From assembly GCA_964034945.1 (NCBI GenBank), contig OZ035963.1, positions 63,870,682 through 63,934,681 on the forward strand: a DNA stretch of 64,000 nt, given 5' to 3'. Numbering within the stretch: position 1 is the stretch's first letter; each line of letters starts with the position of its first letter. The notes below the pieces were generated by a model that saw nothing but the letters and a program-made list of their open reading frames with translations, made no database searches and was not told the DNA's origin. Made by a program: the position numbers and the translations under genes. This document shows, in pieces, positions 34,588 through 44,900 of the stretch. Source of the stretch: Chrysopilus asiliformis. Lineage: Eukaryota > Arthropoda > Insecta > Diptera > Rhagionidae.

Positions 34588-34877
34588 CACTCAGAAAAAT
34601 GGAAGCTAACTCGACGACCTACATACGGCGTAATTGGCCTCGGGCAGGCGCGCGTTCGCCTGCATGTGGGCAAGTAAAACTGAGTTGACCTGTGGTCGGA
34701 GAAATTCTGAAATAAAGCCACCAGCAGGTGAAATAGGGCATTGGGAGCTGCACGAGTTGACCTTAGATAGGTTAACTCTGACCGCTTGCTGGCTTACAGA
34801 CACCTCTGTAAGGTCAGAGTTAACCTGACAAAAAGTTGACCTGGACATTTTTGAGTTAGCCTCCATTTTTCTGAGTG
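34588..34877 (+). mobile_element. CACTC MITE, copy 4, with a duplicated terminus (290 bp)
   Basis: The left end is normal. The right end reads GGACATTTTT and then GAGTTAGCCTCCATTTTTCT, the reverse complement of the element's own left terminus, before GAGTG. It therefore has perfect 24-bp-class inverted ends instead of 14 bp. The flanks are TG on the left and CA on the right: not a direct duplication, but exactly what an inverted copy of the left end plus 2 bp of flank would give. Confidence 0.92.
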
Positions 34878-34965
34878 CAAAATGCATGATTGACATTTAA
34901 AACTAAAATCTAAATGATGTAAAATTTTTGAAATAAGATAAGACTGAGACCTGCGCAATGTCTTA

Positions 34966-35907
34966 CACAGAAAAAAAAGATTAGTTGAACTCAGCAAAAG
35001 AAATGTTTGAGTTTATCGAATCTATTGTATGATTATTGGTCATACAACACATTTTATGATGTTCCCAGCCATATTCTTTAGAGTTCACAAATTTAAATTA
35101 AAGAAAACACAAAATATATTTTGTTAATCATACAATTTAGCAAATATGCAGCGTTTTCTTTCTCCCTCGAATGCGAACAGAGTAAGCATTCGAAGTAAGC
35201 GAACAGAGATGAACAAATAAAAACGAAAACATCTGAGTGAACAGAGATGAACAAATAAAAACGTAAACAGAAACGAACGAGAAAAATCTAATGGCGATAA
35301 ATTAATGGAAACTTTTTGTGGAGTATTATTTGATAATGGACTTTTCTTCCGATTGCATGTCGTGATTTTAGTTGCCATGAAAATTTTTCGACAATATTGG
35401 ATCTGAAATTTAAACAGATTTTAATGGGCCATCAAATTATTTTGTTTTTAATGAAAAATTTCTTTAATTTTATTTTACCGGTCAAATTTATTTTTTCTTT
35501 TGCAATGAAATTTTGATGCCAATAAAATTGTGCTGTTTCAAAAATGTCTCCTATCTATTTTTTATGCAATATCCTTCAGTCATTCGCCTGAAATAAGAAA
35601 TTTAATTCTCGAAACGAAATCGTTTCCATCAAATGTCAATGGGAAATATGGCGGCTGAAGACATCAACTTTTTTTTCTTTTAACCTCACAAAAATGCAAA
35701 AGTATGAGTTCACACTGGTAACCTGTCCCGTATTCACGCAAAAAAAAACATGTTCACCATCAATAAATCACACTTTGGTATATCAATTAATTTAAACAGT
35801 AATGTAGTTTAATTAAATATTTGTTATTGTTAGTATATTGGTTGAGTTTCATAATTTGTGCTCATCCAATTCACATTGTATGAGATTTCGAATCGTTTTT
35901 TTCTGTG
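34966..35907. mobile_element. Possible TA-flanked element with CACAGAAAAAA ends
   Basis: CACAGAAAAAAAA at the left and TTTTTTTCTGTG at the right are inverted, and both are flanked by TA. Between them, GAACAGAGATGAACAAATAA is repeated twice (35.20-35.28 kb). The short A-rich ends could be coincidental, so this is tentative. Confidence 0.4.
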
Positions 35908-35909
35908 TA

Positions 35910-36478
35910 CCATTACTACTTTTTGTATCATGGGGGAAACCAACTTTTTTCTAGGTAAGTCCCTTTAATTCATAAAACATTTTAAAGCTTATAAACTTTT
36001 TTTTTTGAATTTATTTGCCTGTATTTAAGTACTTTCTCTAAAATTCGTTTCGTTATGCTACTTTTTATGAGCTCGACAGACTTTTGCACTTCGCCTTAAA
36101 ATTCAATATAAGACTACGTTCCATTTTCTTAGATTCTTTTAGTCCTAAACTTTTCCAAAGATTAAGAATGTTATTTTTTTCAATTCAACTTTGATATCAC
36201 CGAAAATTGTTTTCCATGTTGTCATTTTATGAATTTCGTTATTCTAATTGAATTTATTTTTCTTTGAAAATTCTTTTTCAACATCGACAAAATTGCAAAA
36301 TCATTAGGACGAATTTGTTTTCTCCATTTTTTTCGCATTTTTTTGGTGATTGAGGAGATATTGCTTGGCAAATTGCCTTGGGAAGTACAGTTATAGGTAT
36401 CTAATCAAATTGAAATTGTAGAAAATATTTTGTATGAGACTTAAAGAGTTTAAAATATGTTTTTATATTTATTGTTCA
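35910..36478. other. Unassigned AT-rich region
   Basis: No gene or repeat end was recognised. Confidence 0.4.
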
Positions 36479-36822
36479 CTAGCTTGCATACTCGTCATTG
36501 CCGGGTTAAGTTTTTTCAAATTTTTTTTTTTGGTCTAATGTTGGAGCTAAACTTCAGGCCAATCGGCTCGGTAGTTTCCCCGCGAAAGAGCAACATAGAG
36601 GAAGACCTAAGTTTCGATATCACTTTACCTCCTCTCCCCCCCCCCCCCCCCCACCTCTCGGGCTACTTTTTAATGGGTCTATGTTGGGACTGGACCCCCG
36701 ACGAACATCTATGCCAAATTTCAGGCCAATCGGCTCGGTAGTTTCCCCGCGAAAGAGTACCATAGCGCAACAACTAAGTTTCGAAATCACTTTCCCCCTC
36801 CCCTTATTCCCCCCACCCACTA
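36479..36822 (-). mobile_element. Helitron-like element, family 1, 5'-truncated
   Basis: The 3' end (minus strand) is GCATGCAAGCTAG-type: the plus strand begins A|CTAGCTTGCATACTCG, followed by the CCGGGTTAAG hairpin region. Two internal units with GCCAATCGGCTCGGTAGTTT and a long C run follow. The sequence then leaves the family near 36822, before the TC 5' end, so the copy is truncated. Confidence 0.85.
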
Positions 36823-38441
36823 TTTTCTTTTAATTTCATGCATGAACGTTTGTAATTTTCGTGTCGATGATTATCAAATTTGCACTTTATAATAATTAAA
36901 CAACAACACTTGCAAAATAAAATCCTTTCGTTTGCTAAAGATCTCTTGACGTCATCGGGTGTCTGTTTCATATACAGGGCAAGTTTTGCCATGCTGCTTG
37001 CAGGTCAATCAAAAACAGTAGGTTTTGATGAGAAAATAAGAAACCCGTTGCCCTGCTATTTCTAGAACTAATAGTTTTTGAATTCTTGTAACACTATAAT
37101 GAGCCTAATTTTTAAAAGACACATCCCTTACCAACAAAGAGCAATTAATTACCAACAAAGAGCACGCACCTCTACTAATAGACTAGCGGCATAAGAAACA
37201 TAACTCAACTGAGACTTTCTTATTAAAAAATGAAGCTCGTCAAAATAAGTCAGCAACAGATTTTATTAAATCCATCATGTGCCTGCCCTGCAAAACTGCC
37301 CTGCGTATGAAATAGACGTCTTCATCGGAGAAGGGATTTTACCTTCTTTCTCCATTTCCAACTCTTAAGAAGCCAGTCTAGGATTCTAATACATCGCAAA
37401 ACATCAAAAGGCGAAAAATGACGCGTTGAACCTTTTCAAGATATCAAAAACTTTTCGTTTATCCAAATCCTTCCACAACCGTAGCTCGAACATCAGTTAT
37501 TTCATCCCTCAAACCCTTTCATGACAATTGGGTGTGCCACTCATCCCACCCTTTTTCATTATCATTAAAAAAAACCATTCTTTTTTCGTAAAGCATTTCT
37601 CATCGTAGCTCTGGCCTTGAGGACGGGAGGAAATTTTACGTTTTCGCAGATGGAGAAAATTCCCACCATTTGTAATGTGAAAAGTCCACAGACACACTTA
37701 GTCTAACATAGAATGTCCTTCAACTCGTTTCGTTTCTTCGTTGCTTTTTCAAAAATGTTTTCTTTCATTTTCTGTATTTCAGTGTTTGTTTGTTTTTTTT
37801 CTTATTATTTTTGTATTTTACATAAACTGCCCATTCCATAAAGTAATGAAGATAACTCTTTCAAACAGTCATTGGTATCATCCTATCTAAGTACCGTTTC
37901 CATTACAATCTTAGAATTGTTTAATTTTGATTAACATCAAAGGGATTTTGGTTATTAATTTCGTTATTTGAGTAGGGTACATGTTTTCAACTGTCTGCTT
38001 TTATATACGACTTACTATGTATCTTTTCTATATCTGTAAAGTATCTACAGATGTACTTACAGATAGATTGGCAAAAGTATTTATTATGGCAACCCTTTTT
38101 CTATTTTCTAGTTGGTATTTCATTTGTTTGAAAATACTCTTAAAACTTGGTTACAAAACATTTAATTAGGGGTTGGGGTGGTTTAAGCTTTGCGCAAACA
38201 AATTTTGTTTTCATATTTTTTTTTATTTGGGATATTGATTTTGAGATGTTACAGAAGAAATATTCTGTAACCACATTGGCTACACTGATTATAACGCAAT
38301 TGATTATAAAGTCTGTTTTTATCAAAACTAACTCCAAGTTAGAAATTCTTAAAACTTGTCAGAATCGGTTTATTTTATAGGAAAATTTAATCGCCGACTG
38401 AAGCGATAAACCATAATCTGAAAAGAAAATTTAGCATTTAA
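36823..38441. other. Unassigned region
   Basis: No gene is recognised. CCCTGCTATTTCTAGAAC at 37.05 kb is a fragment of the CCCTGCTA repeat. The frames at 37981-38169 and 38147-38380 are short and hydrophobic without family similarity. Confidence 0.4.
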
Positions 38442-38633
38442 CACTCTAACTGCCACGACAGTTTTAAGCCTTTTTCAAATATTTAGTTGTCAGTCAAAAA
38501 GGATGCACTAAGAGAAAAAAAATTGAAACAAAATTATACCTAAATGTTATTTAGGTATAATTTTCTCTTAGTGCCTTTTGACTGACAACTAAATATTCGA
38601 AAAGGGCTTAAAACTGTCGAGGCAGTTAGAGTG
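38442..38633. mobile_element. TTAA-flanked hairpin MITE (piggyBac-like), 192 bp
   Basis: TTAA occurs on both sides (38438-38441, 38634-38637). The element is a nearly perfect hairpin over its whole length, beginning CACTCTAACTGCCACGACAG, and closes on TTATACCTAAAT/ATTTAGGTATAA. TTAA duplication is the piggyBac signature; the CAC rather than CCC start is less typical. A third copy of the end, GGCAGTTAGAGTG with TTAA, stands at 38732-38748. Confidence 0.88.
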
Positions 38634-38748
38634 TTAAGTGTTAAGACATTGTTGCGGTTGCAGCGAACACTTTAATAATTTTCATTGTGGCCGTTGTGTA
38701 CAATTAGGTGTCAGGTCTTTTTGACTGACGTGGCAGTTAGAGTGTTAA
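38634..38748. repeat. Second terminus of the TTAA hairpin family
   Basis: After the first right end, about 110 bp lead to GTCAGGTCTTTTTGACTGAC and GTGGCAGTTAGAGTG with TTAA. Either the real element runs from 38442 to 38744 and carries a duplicated right end, or two copies sit in tandem sharing one TTAA. Confidence 0.6.
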
Positions 38749-38749
38749 T

Positions 38750-39199
38750 ATAAATTTTTGGAAATGTCTTTCACGGAAATAATCTCTAAAAAGCAGGTTT
38801 TTTCTATTCTCTAATAAGCTCTCCAAAACCGGACTTGTCTTTAAAAAGCAGGATGGACAAAATAAAAAAAAAACACACGAAATGAAAAATAAATTAAACC
38901 TGACTTATTGAAAACTTTTCCATTTCTTTACAATAGGATTTCCCATCAATATTTTTTGGTTTTTCTTTGTTTGAATTTATTTTTTGTGTGCTTCAGGAGC
39001 TAAACTAGGAAACAAGTTTGAAAAGAATCAAGATTTTTTTCCCCAACAAAGGAAAATTTACATTGAAAATTATAGGAAAACACGTAAAATTTTAACGGCC
39101 TACACAAATATTTCTTTAGATCCTTTTTCCCAATAAGAAGAATAAAAGTTTGATTCCGCATAGAAAAAAATGAACAGCAATAATTCTTCTCAAAGAAAT
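38750..39199. other. Unassigned AT-rich region
   Basis: No gene or element end was recognised. Confidence 0.4.
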
Positions 39200-39354
39200 T
39201 TCTGATATTTTTATTTTCCTCTGCGTAGCTAAGAGGGAAGGTATTGTATTTATGACAGCGACCGAGTCCAGAATGGGGGCAGATAGAAAACTTTTTGGGG
39301 TAGATAGAAACGGTCGGTTTGTCTGTCTGCCTGTCTGTCTGCCTGTCTGTTTGT
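39200..39354 (+). repeat. Interspersed repeat with GTCTGTC tail, copy 2
   Basis: The block GAAGGTATTGTATTTATGAC, GCGACCGAGTCCAGAATGGG and GGCAGATAGAAA corresponds to the minus-strand repeat at 10.30-10.45 kb. Its tail changes from GTCTGTCTGCCT into the 8-bp array that follows. Confidence 0.7.
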
Positions 39355-39610
39355 CCGTCTATCGGTCTATCGGTCTGTCCGTCTATCGGTCTATCGGTCT
39401 ATCGGTCTATCGGTCTATCGGTCTATCGGTCTATCGGTCTATCGGTCTATCGGTCTATCGGTCTATCGGTCTATCGGTCTATCGGTCTATCGGTCTATCG
39501 GTCTATCGGTCTATCGGTCTATCGGTCTATCGGTCTATTGGTCTATCGGTCTATCGGTCTATCGGTCTGTCCGTCTATCGGTCTATCGGTCTATCGGTCT
39601 GTCTGTCTCT
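39355..39610. repeat. Minisatellite, 8-bp GTCTATCG unit
   Basis: About 30 copies of GTCTATCG, highly uniform, with scattered GTCTGTCC and one GTCTATTG variant, run directly from the GTCTGTC tail of the repeat at 39.2 kb. All reading frames are open because of the 8-bp period, so the Ser/Val/Tyr-rich frames are not genes. Confidence 0.96.
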
Positions 39611-40035
39611 CTGTAGGTCTGTCCAATGTAGGTATCTTAAATAATACGAAAAGGAAAACTATTTATATATGCGAAATTTCGCAACTATCAAAACCATGAC
39701 GTGAAAAATTCAAATTCACTCTAAAAATATGAATTCGTCATCGAGAATATATTGTGACGAAAGACATATTTTTGGCCAATTTTGCGATTGATTTTGCTAA
39801 AAGATATTTTTAACATAAACATACCTTGCGGTACTGAATTCCGCTCATGCGGAAATCTAATTGCTTTGCTATTTTTAGCCCCAATTTGGGGAAAAATAAT
39901 TTCACCATATCCTTGAATATAAAAATAGATTGTTTAAAATAAAATATTCGATTTATTAGTTGATAGTGGGAAGTCTTTCATAAATTTTAATTATTCAAGT
40001 CGAAATAGATTAACGTGAAAGATTTTTAAATTTGT
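39611..40035. other. Unassigned AT-rich region
   Basis: No gene or element end was recognised. Confidence 0.4.
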
Positions 40036-40300
40036 TTAAAAATCGTTTGGATTTTGATGTATGGAACGGTTATGTAAATTTTTTTTGATGCGGTGCCCCA
40101 TTTATGAGAAAATCGCACAAAACTATACTTTACTTATATGGGGAGGGGAGAAGGAATGGTCCAATTGAATTTCGATGTATGGAAAAGTCATGTAAAGTCT
40201 TATTCTAAACATCGTTAACGAGAAAAACACGAAAAAATTGTTTCGTTTATTTGGCTGAGGAGGAAGGAATGGCCGATTTTGTCCGCACGAGAACTTAAGT
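40036..40300 (+). repeat. Two tandem module copies
   Basis: TTTTGATGTATGGAACGGTT with ATGTAAAT is followed by GAGAAAATCGCACAAAAC, then GGGAGAAGGAATGGTCCAAT with ATGTATGGAAAAGTCATGTAA. A third partial GGAGGAAGGAATGGCCGATT lies next to the Helitron start. Confidence 0.75.
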
Positions 40301-40312
40301 CTTCTTATCATA

Positions 40313-40628
40313 TCATACTAATATATAAAAATGAGTTGGTGTCTGTCTGTTCCTCTTTCACGCTAAAACGGCTGAACCGATTGACTTGAAATTTGGCATG
40401 AGTGTCTGTGGTAGTTCTGGTTCCAACATAGGCATACGGAAAAGTAGCGCGAGGGGTGGGGGAGTAAGGGGAGGGGGTAAAGTGATCTCGAAACTTGGTT
40501 CTTCCTCTGTGTTACCCTTTCGCGGGGAAACTACCGAGCCGATTGGCCTGAAGTTTAGCTCCGACATAGACCATCAAAAAAAATTTTTTTTAATAACTTT
40601 ACCCGGCAACGACGGGTATGCAAGCTAG
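40313..40628 (+). mobile_element. Helitron-like element, family 1, 316 bp
   Basis: It begins A|TCATACTAATATATAAAAA and ends CGGGTATGCAAGCTAG|T, with an ACCCG/CGGGT stem 5 bp before GCAAGCTAG. CTAG satisfies the CTRR Helitron 3' rule. Two internal units, no coding potential. Confidence 0.92.
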
Positions 40629-40737
40629 TTTACAATAACTGCGACTTATTAAGTCTATATCACAATTCTATCAAAAGTTAGGGTGTGCACGGACAGACAG
40701 ACAGTCAGACAAACAAACAGACAGACGGACCGGCATG

Positions 40738-41009
40738 CACTCAGAAAAATGGAGGCTAACTCGACGTCCTACATACGGCGTAATTGGCCTCGGGCAGGCG
40801 CGCGTTATCCTGTATGTGGGCAAGTAAAACTGAGTTGACCTGTGGTCGGAGAAATTCTGAAATTAAGCCACCAGCAGGTGAAGTAGGGCATTGGGAGCTG
40901 CACGAGTTGACCTTAGATAGGTTAACTCTGACCGCTAGCTGGCTTACAGACACCTCTGTAAGGTCAGAGTTAACCTGACAAAAAGTTGACCTGGACATTT
41001 TTCTGAGTG
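40738..41009 (+). mobile_element. 272-bp CACTC MITE, copy 5
   Basis: Same termini and length as the other copies, with TG on both sides (40736-40737, 41010-41011). It has its own changes (for example GTTATCCTGTATG in place of GTTCGCCTGCATG). It follows a short GACAGACAGACAG run. Confidence 0.93.
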
Positions 41010-41029
41010 TGAGAAAATCAAAATTCTAC

Positions 41030-41205
41030 ATAACTCAACTTTTTCATAATTCATCCATACATCAAAATTCAATCGGACGACTGCCTCCCCATACAAATTG
41101 AATAGTTTTTTTTCTATTTTCTCGAAAACGGTGAGTCGTATTGAAAAAATTATTAAGGTGTTAGAATATGATTTTACATAACCGTTCCATACATTAAAAA
41201 CGAAT
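41030..41205 (-). repeat. Two tandem module copies, reverse orientation
   Basis: CATACATCAAAATTCAATCG and TTTCTCGAAAACGGTGAGTC with TTTTACATAACCGTTCCATA are the reverse complement of the 8.46 and 22.3 kb modules. Confidence 0.8.
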
Positions 41206-41209
41206 CGGA

Positions 41210-41313
41210 CGTTATAACGTTATTATTTCGTTAAATCATACTTCGTTACGTTATAACGTTATTATTTCGTTAAATCATACTTCGTTACGTTATATCGTTA
41301 TTATTTCGTTACA
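41210..41313. repeat. 39-bp tandem repeat, 2.7 copies
   Basis: The unit begins CGTTATAACGTTATTATTTC and continues GTTAAATCATACTTCGTTA. The first two copies are identical, and the third changes TAACG to TATCG and then degenerates. The unit contains the self-complementary CGTTATAACG. Confidence 0.93.
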
Positions 41314-42371
41314 CATTGTATTGAAACTGAGTGAACAAATTTTTCACATATTTTTTTCCGAAACTCAATATTGCAGAAGAAAGTTTTGTGTTGATCACAA
41401 CAGATATTTTTTATAAAAAATTACAATGTCTTTTGGTCGAACAATATTTATAACGCAAATGCAAAAATCAATAAATTTTCACAAGAAAAAATATTTGAAA
41501 AAAACTTTTTTTTGAATTTTATTTGATCTTTGCTTCCCCTTTAGCCCAAAGAATTAGAAACTTCTTAACAAAACCCACACTTTTATCCACACAAGAGACA
41601 CCCACTATAGAAAAACATGCCACACATAACAGCATCCTTTTTATCATTAATCATAAAAAATTTCCACGTCTCAGAAACTGCGATAATTTTTTTTTTGGTC
41701 ACACAAAAACGACGGAGGAAATTTTTACACCGCCGCGTCGACGAGTCTAAAATTTACATTCATGTAAAAACATTTTGAAAAGGATAATTTGCATGTCACT
41801 CCTGATGACGGCGCGCAATAATACCAGCAACGTTGAGGGACTATAGACGGTTCGTTGTTCACGGTCGAAATCGTGTGACATGAAAAACTGAAAAGGGAAA
41901 ATTTATTGACGATCCACAGGTTGTTTATGTTGAAGCAACACCGCATCAATACGGTTCAGTTAAAGGTGGCCAAGGGAGAGCAGGCAGGGTCCTTGGAAAA
42001 ATAAGAGTTCCTCGGAGACATGGTTGGTGGTCGCTTCAGACTTAATCCTCGTTAATCCTTGTTCAACTTGAGAGTCGTGCGTTTTTTTTTTCAGGACTCG
42101 TTCTTCCTTCAGGTTGATAAGTTTGGCAGATGTGTGCTGCTGTTGTTTCCGCCATAGTGTTGAACGGATGAAAACTGAAGGATTTTGCTATTTTTAGAAG
42201 ATGAAAAGGCCAAACTCACAACCACCACCCATCGACCCATCGACCCATCGCACAAAAAGCTTCCGTCTCCACTTGAGCTCCTGTTCAATGCCTACTTCCT
42301 TTATAGCCCATCCCCTATCTTGTACTCACAGCAATAGTATTTGTTTTTACCGTTTGGCCTCGATCCTGAGC
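41314..42371. other. Unassigned region
   Basis: No gene is recognised. From about 41.95 kb the base composition rises in GC. A 25-bp word beginning CGGTTCAGTTAAAGGTGGCC (41952-41976) is repeated exactly at 43648-43672. Confidence 0.4.
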
Positions 42372-42737
42372 CTAACCCAGCCGGGACACTAGCAACCAAG
42401 TTTTCAATCGTAACTCCAGGACTTCATATCCTTGGAGCTTTTCCGGCTTAATGGGATTGCATATGGCTCTACCCGTCCCCTTTAAACAATTCGTTGGACT
42501 AAATTTTACACTCCTGTTGACTTTGTGACATTTTTTTCTATGTGTAAATATCGACCAGTGGAAGTTGTAGCGCCCCGTGCAGCCTTCGTAATTCACCCTC
42601 GCAACAAGGATTCTTTCCCTACGTCCGGGAATACCGATGTTGTGGACGATAAATTCGATTTCCCATGTATTCTGTTTGTATTCGAGGTCTAACCTGTTCG
42701 TGGTAACACAGAATGCATCGCTGAAATGCTGTTCCAT
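42372..42737 (-). CDS. Hypothetical frame, unrecognised
   Basis: A 121-codon ATG-led frame in one of the few GC-richer parts of the window. The first 65 residues (for example NTWEIEFIVHNIGIPGRRER) look more protein-like than the neighbouring frames, with mixed charge and aromatic residues and no low complexity. The rest is basic. I recognise no domain, no splice partner and no promoter, and the frame could be chance or the remnant of an exon. Confidence 0.2.
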   Translation of the reverse strand: MEQHFSDAFCVTTNRLDLEYKQNTWEIEFIVHNIGIPGRRERILVARVNYEGCTGRYNFHWSIFTHRKKCHKVNRSVKFSPTNCLKGTGRAICNPIKPEKLQGYEVLELRLKTWLLVSRLG

Positions 42738-43223
42738 TTACGTGGCCATAAATTTATAGATCCTTGCAGGCACATTTTTCCATTATAGACGTAAATATGT
42801 CGATAGATATTTTAATAGATAAGTGAATCCATTTTATGGGGCATCAAACCATCGCGTACGGATCGGATCGGATTCCTGTCTCGTTAAATCGATTCAACTA
42901 TTCGAGGACGTTTCCATTGTCGCACTTTTCCTGTTTCGATTTTGTATTTTCGTATCGAGATGTGAATAGACAACCAGGATGTGAATCGACAGACAGGAGG
43001 AAGTAACAAAAGACTTCAATACCGCAAATTTTCTCAAGGAAATTCGATTTTTTAGAGAAATCTTAGCACATTTTTTAAAATTTGATTTTCAAATGATTTT
43101 AGTTTAGTTTTGAAAATGTGTCCTTAAACGATAGTATCCTGAAGGAATTTTGCTGAAAAAGAAATCGTTTCGAAATTGCATGGATTTTTTTTTAGAACTT
43201 CTAAATATGGAATCTAGGACATA
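42738..43223. other. Unassigned spacer
   Basis: No gene or repeat end was recognised before the next MITE. Confidence 0.4.
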
Positions 43224-43495
43224 CACTCAGAAAAATGTCTAGGTTAACTTTTTGTCAGGTTAACTCTGACCTTACAGAGGTGTCTGTAAGCCAGCTAGCG
43301 GTCAGAGTTAACCTATCTAAGGTCAACTCGTGCAGCTCCCAATGCCTTACTTCACCTGCTGGTGGCTTAATTTCAGAATTTCTCCGACCACAGGTCAACT
43401 CAGTTTTACTTGCCCACATGCAGGCGAACGCGCGCCTGCCCGAAGCCAATTACGCCGTTTGTAGGTCGTCAAGTTAGCCTCCATTTTTCTGAGTG
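43224..43495 (-). mobile_element. 272-bp CACTC MITE, copy 6
   Basis: In the same orientation as copy 1, flanked by TA on both sides (43222-43223, 43496-43497). Differences include ATGTCTAGGTTAAC near the left end and CCCGAAGCC for CCCGAGGCC. Confidence 0.93.
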
Positions 43496-43539
43496 TATAA
43501 TCGGCGGGGAGGGTGAGGAAGACGATGTGTTAGATGCCC

Positions 43540-43958
43540 CGAAATTGCCTTCGTATCTGTCTGTTTGTCTGGGTGAAATCTTGCAATCTAAATTTGATCC
43601 ACTTCCTCTCATCCGATTGACTTGAAATTCTGCACATATACGTAAGCCGGTTCAGTTAAAGGTGGCCAAGGGTCTGTCAGTCTGTCTCTCAGTCTCTGTG
43701 CAAGATTTCTCCAAAAATACTGGAGCTAGAGCCATGAAACTTTAAAAAAAGTTGGACACACTGAAATTTTCTAGACTTTTGGCTTTTTTTTTCCAGAATT
43801 CTGTATTTTAAGGCGTTGTCGATATACACCGTTATTTCAAAGAAATCAGTTTTTTGCGTTTATCTTGCACACTAAGGGTTTTTCGTAGTTTCCGTAGCGA
43901 TTTACAGAGATATTTTCATTCTGTTGTAGAGCGATGACACTACAATATTTTCACTACA
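43540..43958 (+). repeat. Leader of the GGATAACG array
   Basis: GTATCTGTCTGTTTGTCTGG, ATCTAAATTTGATCCACTTC and CCGATTGACTTGAAATTCTG precede the array, in the same order as at 33.95 kb. The exact 25-bp word shared with 41.95 kb is at 43648-43672, followed by another GTCTGTCAGTCTGTCTC run. Confidence 0.65.
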
Positions 43959-44900
43959 AGGGAAAGTCCTGTAAGGATAACGTCATTATCCTTAGCCTTA
44001 AATTTTCCGGGAAAAAAATCTCATCTTGGGTTTTTTTGAGGGTGGCTAAATCCGATTCTGATGTTAAGAAGTCTGTAAGGATAACGTCATTATCCTTAGC
44101 CCCAAATTTTCCGGAAAAAAATTCATCTGGAGATTTTTGGGGTAGCTGAATCCAATTCTGACGTTAAGAAGTCAATAAAGATAACGAAAGGTCATGTTAG
44201 GATAACATAATTATCCTTTTCCTCAATTTTCCGGAATAAAATCTCATCTGGGGTTAATTTGGAGGTGGCTAAATCCGATTCTGACGTTAAAAAGTCTGTA
44301 AGGATAGCGCGATTATCCTTTCCTCAAATTTTCCGGGAAAAAATTCATCTGGAGATTTTTGGGGTAGCTGAATCCAATTCTGACGTTGAGAAGTCAATAA
44401 AGATAACGAAAGGTCATGTTAGGATAACATAATTATCCTTTTCCTCAATTTTCCGGAATAAAATCTCATCTTGGGTTTTTTTAAGGGTGGCTAAATCCGA
44501 GTCTGATGTTAAGAAGTCTGTAAGGATAGCGCGGTTATCCTTTCCTCAAATTTTCCGGAAAAAATCTCATCTGGAGTTTTTTGGGGTAGTTGAATCCAAT
44601 TCTGACGTTAAGAAGTCAATAAAGACAACGAAAGGTCCTCTTAGGATAACATAATTATCCTTTCCTCAAATTTTCCGGAAAAAAATCTCACCTGTAGATT
44701 TTTGAGGTAACTGAATCCAATTCTGACGTTAAGAGGTCAATAAAGACAACGAAAGGTCCTGTTAGGATAACGTCATTATCCTTTGCCTCAAATTTTCCGG
44801 GAAAAAATCTCATCTGGAGATTTTTGGGGTAACTGAATCCAATTCCGATGTTAAAAAGTCGATAAAGATAACGAAAGGTCCTATGAGGATAACGTGATTA
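43959..44900 (+). repeat. Tandem array of GGATAACGTNATTATCC units
   Basis: Seven or eight irregular units of about 110-170 bp each contain four blocks in fixed order: a palindromic AAGGATAACGTCATTATCCT core, CCTCAAATTTTCCGG with an A run, TCTCATCTGGAGATTTTTGG, and GAATCCAATTCTGACGTTAA. Two unit types (AAATCCGATTCTG with GTCTGTAAGG, and AATCCAATTCTGACG with GTCAATAAAGA) alternate, indicating higher-order amplification. Dispersed single units occur at 6.2, 23.9 and 34.1 kb. Confidence 0.9.

Noticed and set aside
30410..39610. Tandem arrays considered as CRISPR
   Set aside because: Repeats are contiguous without unique spacers, and the context is a eukaryotic genome.
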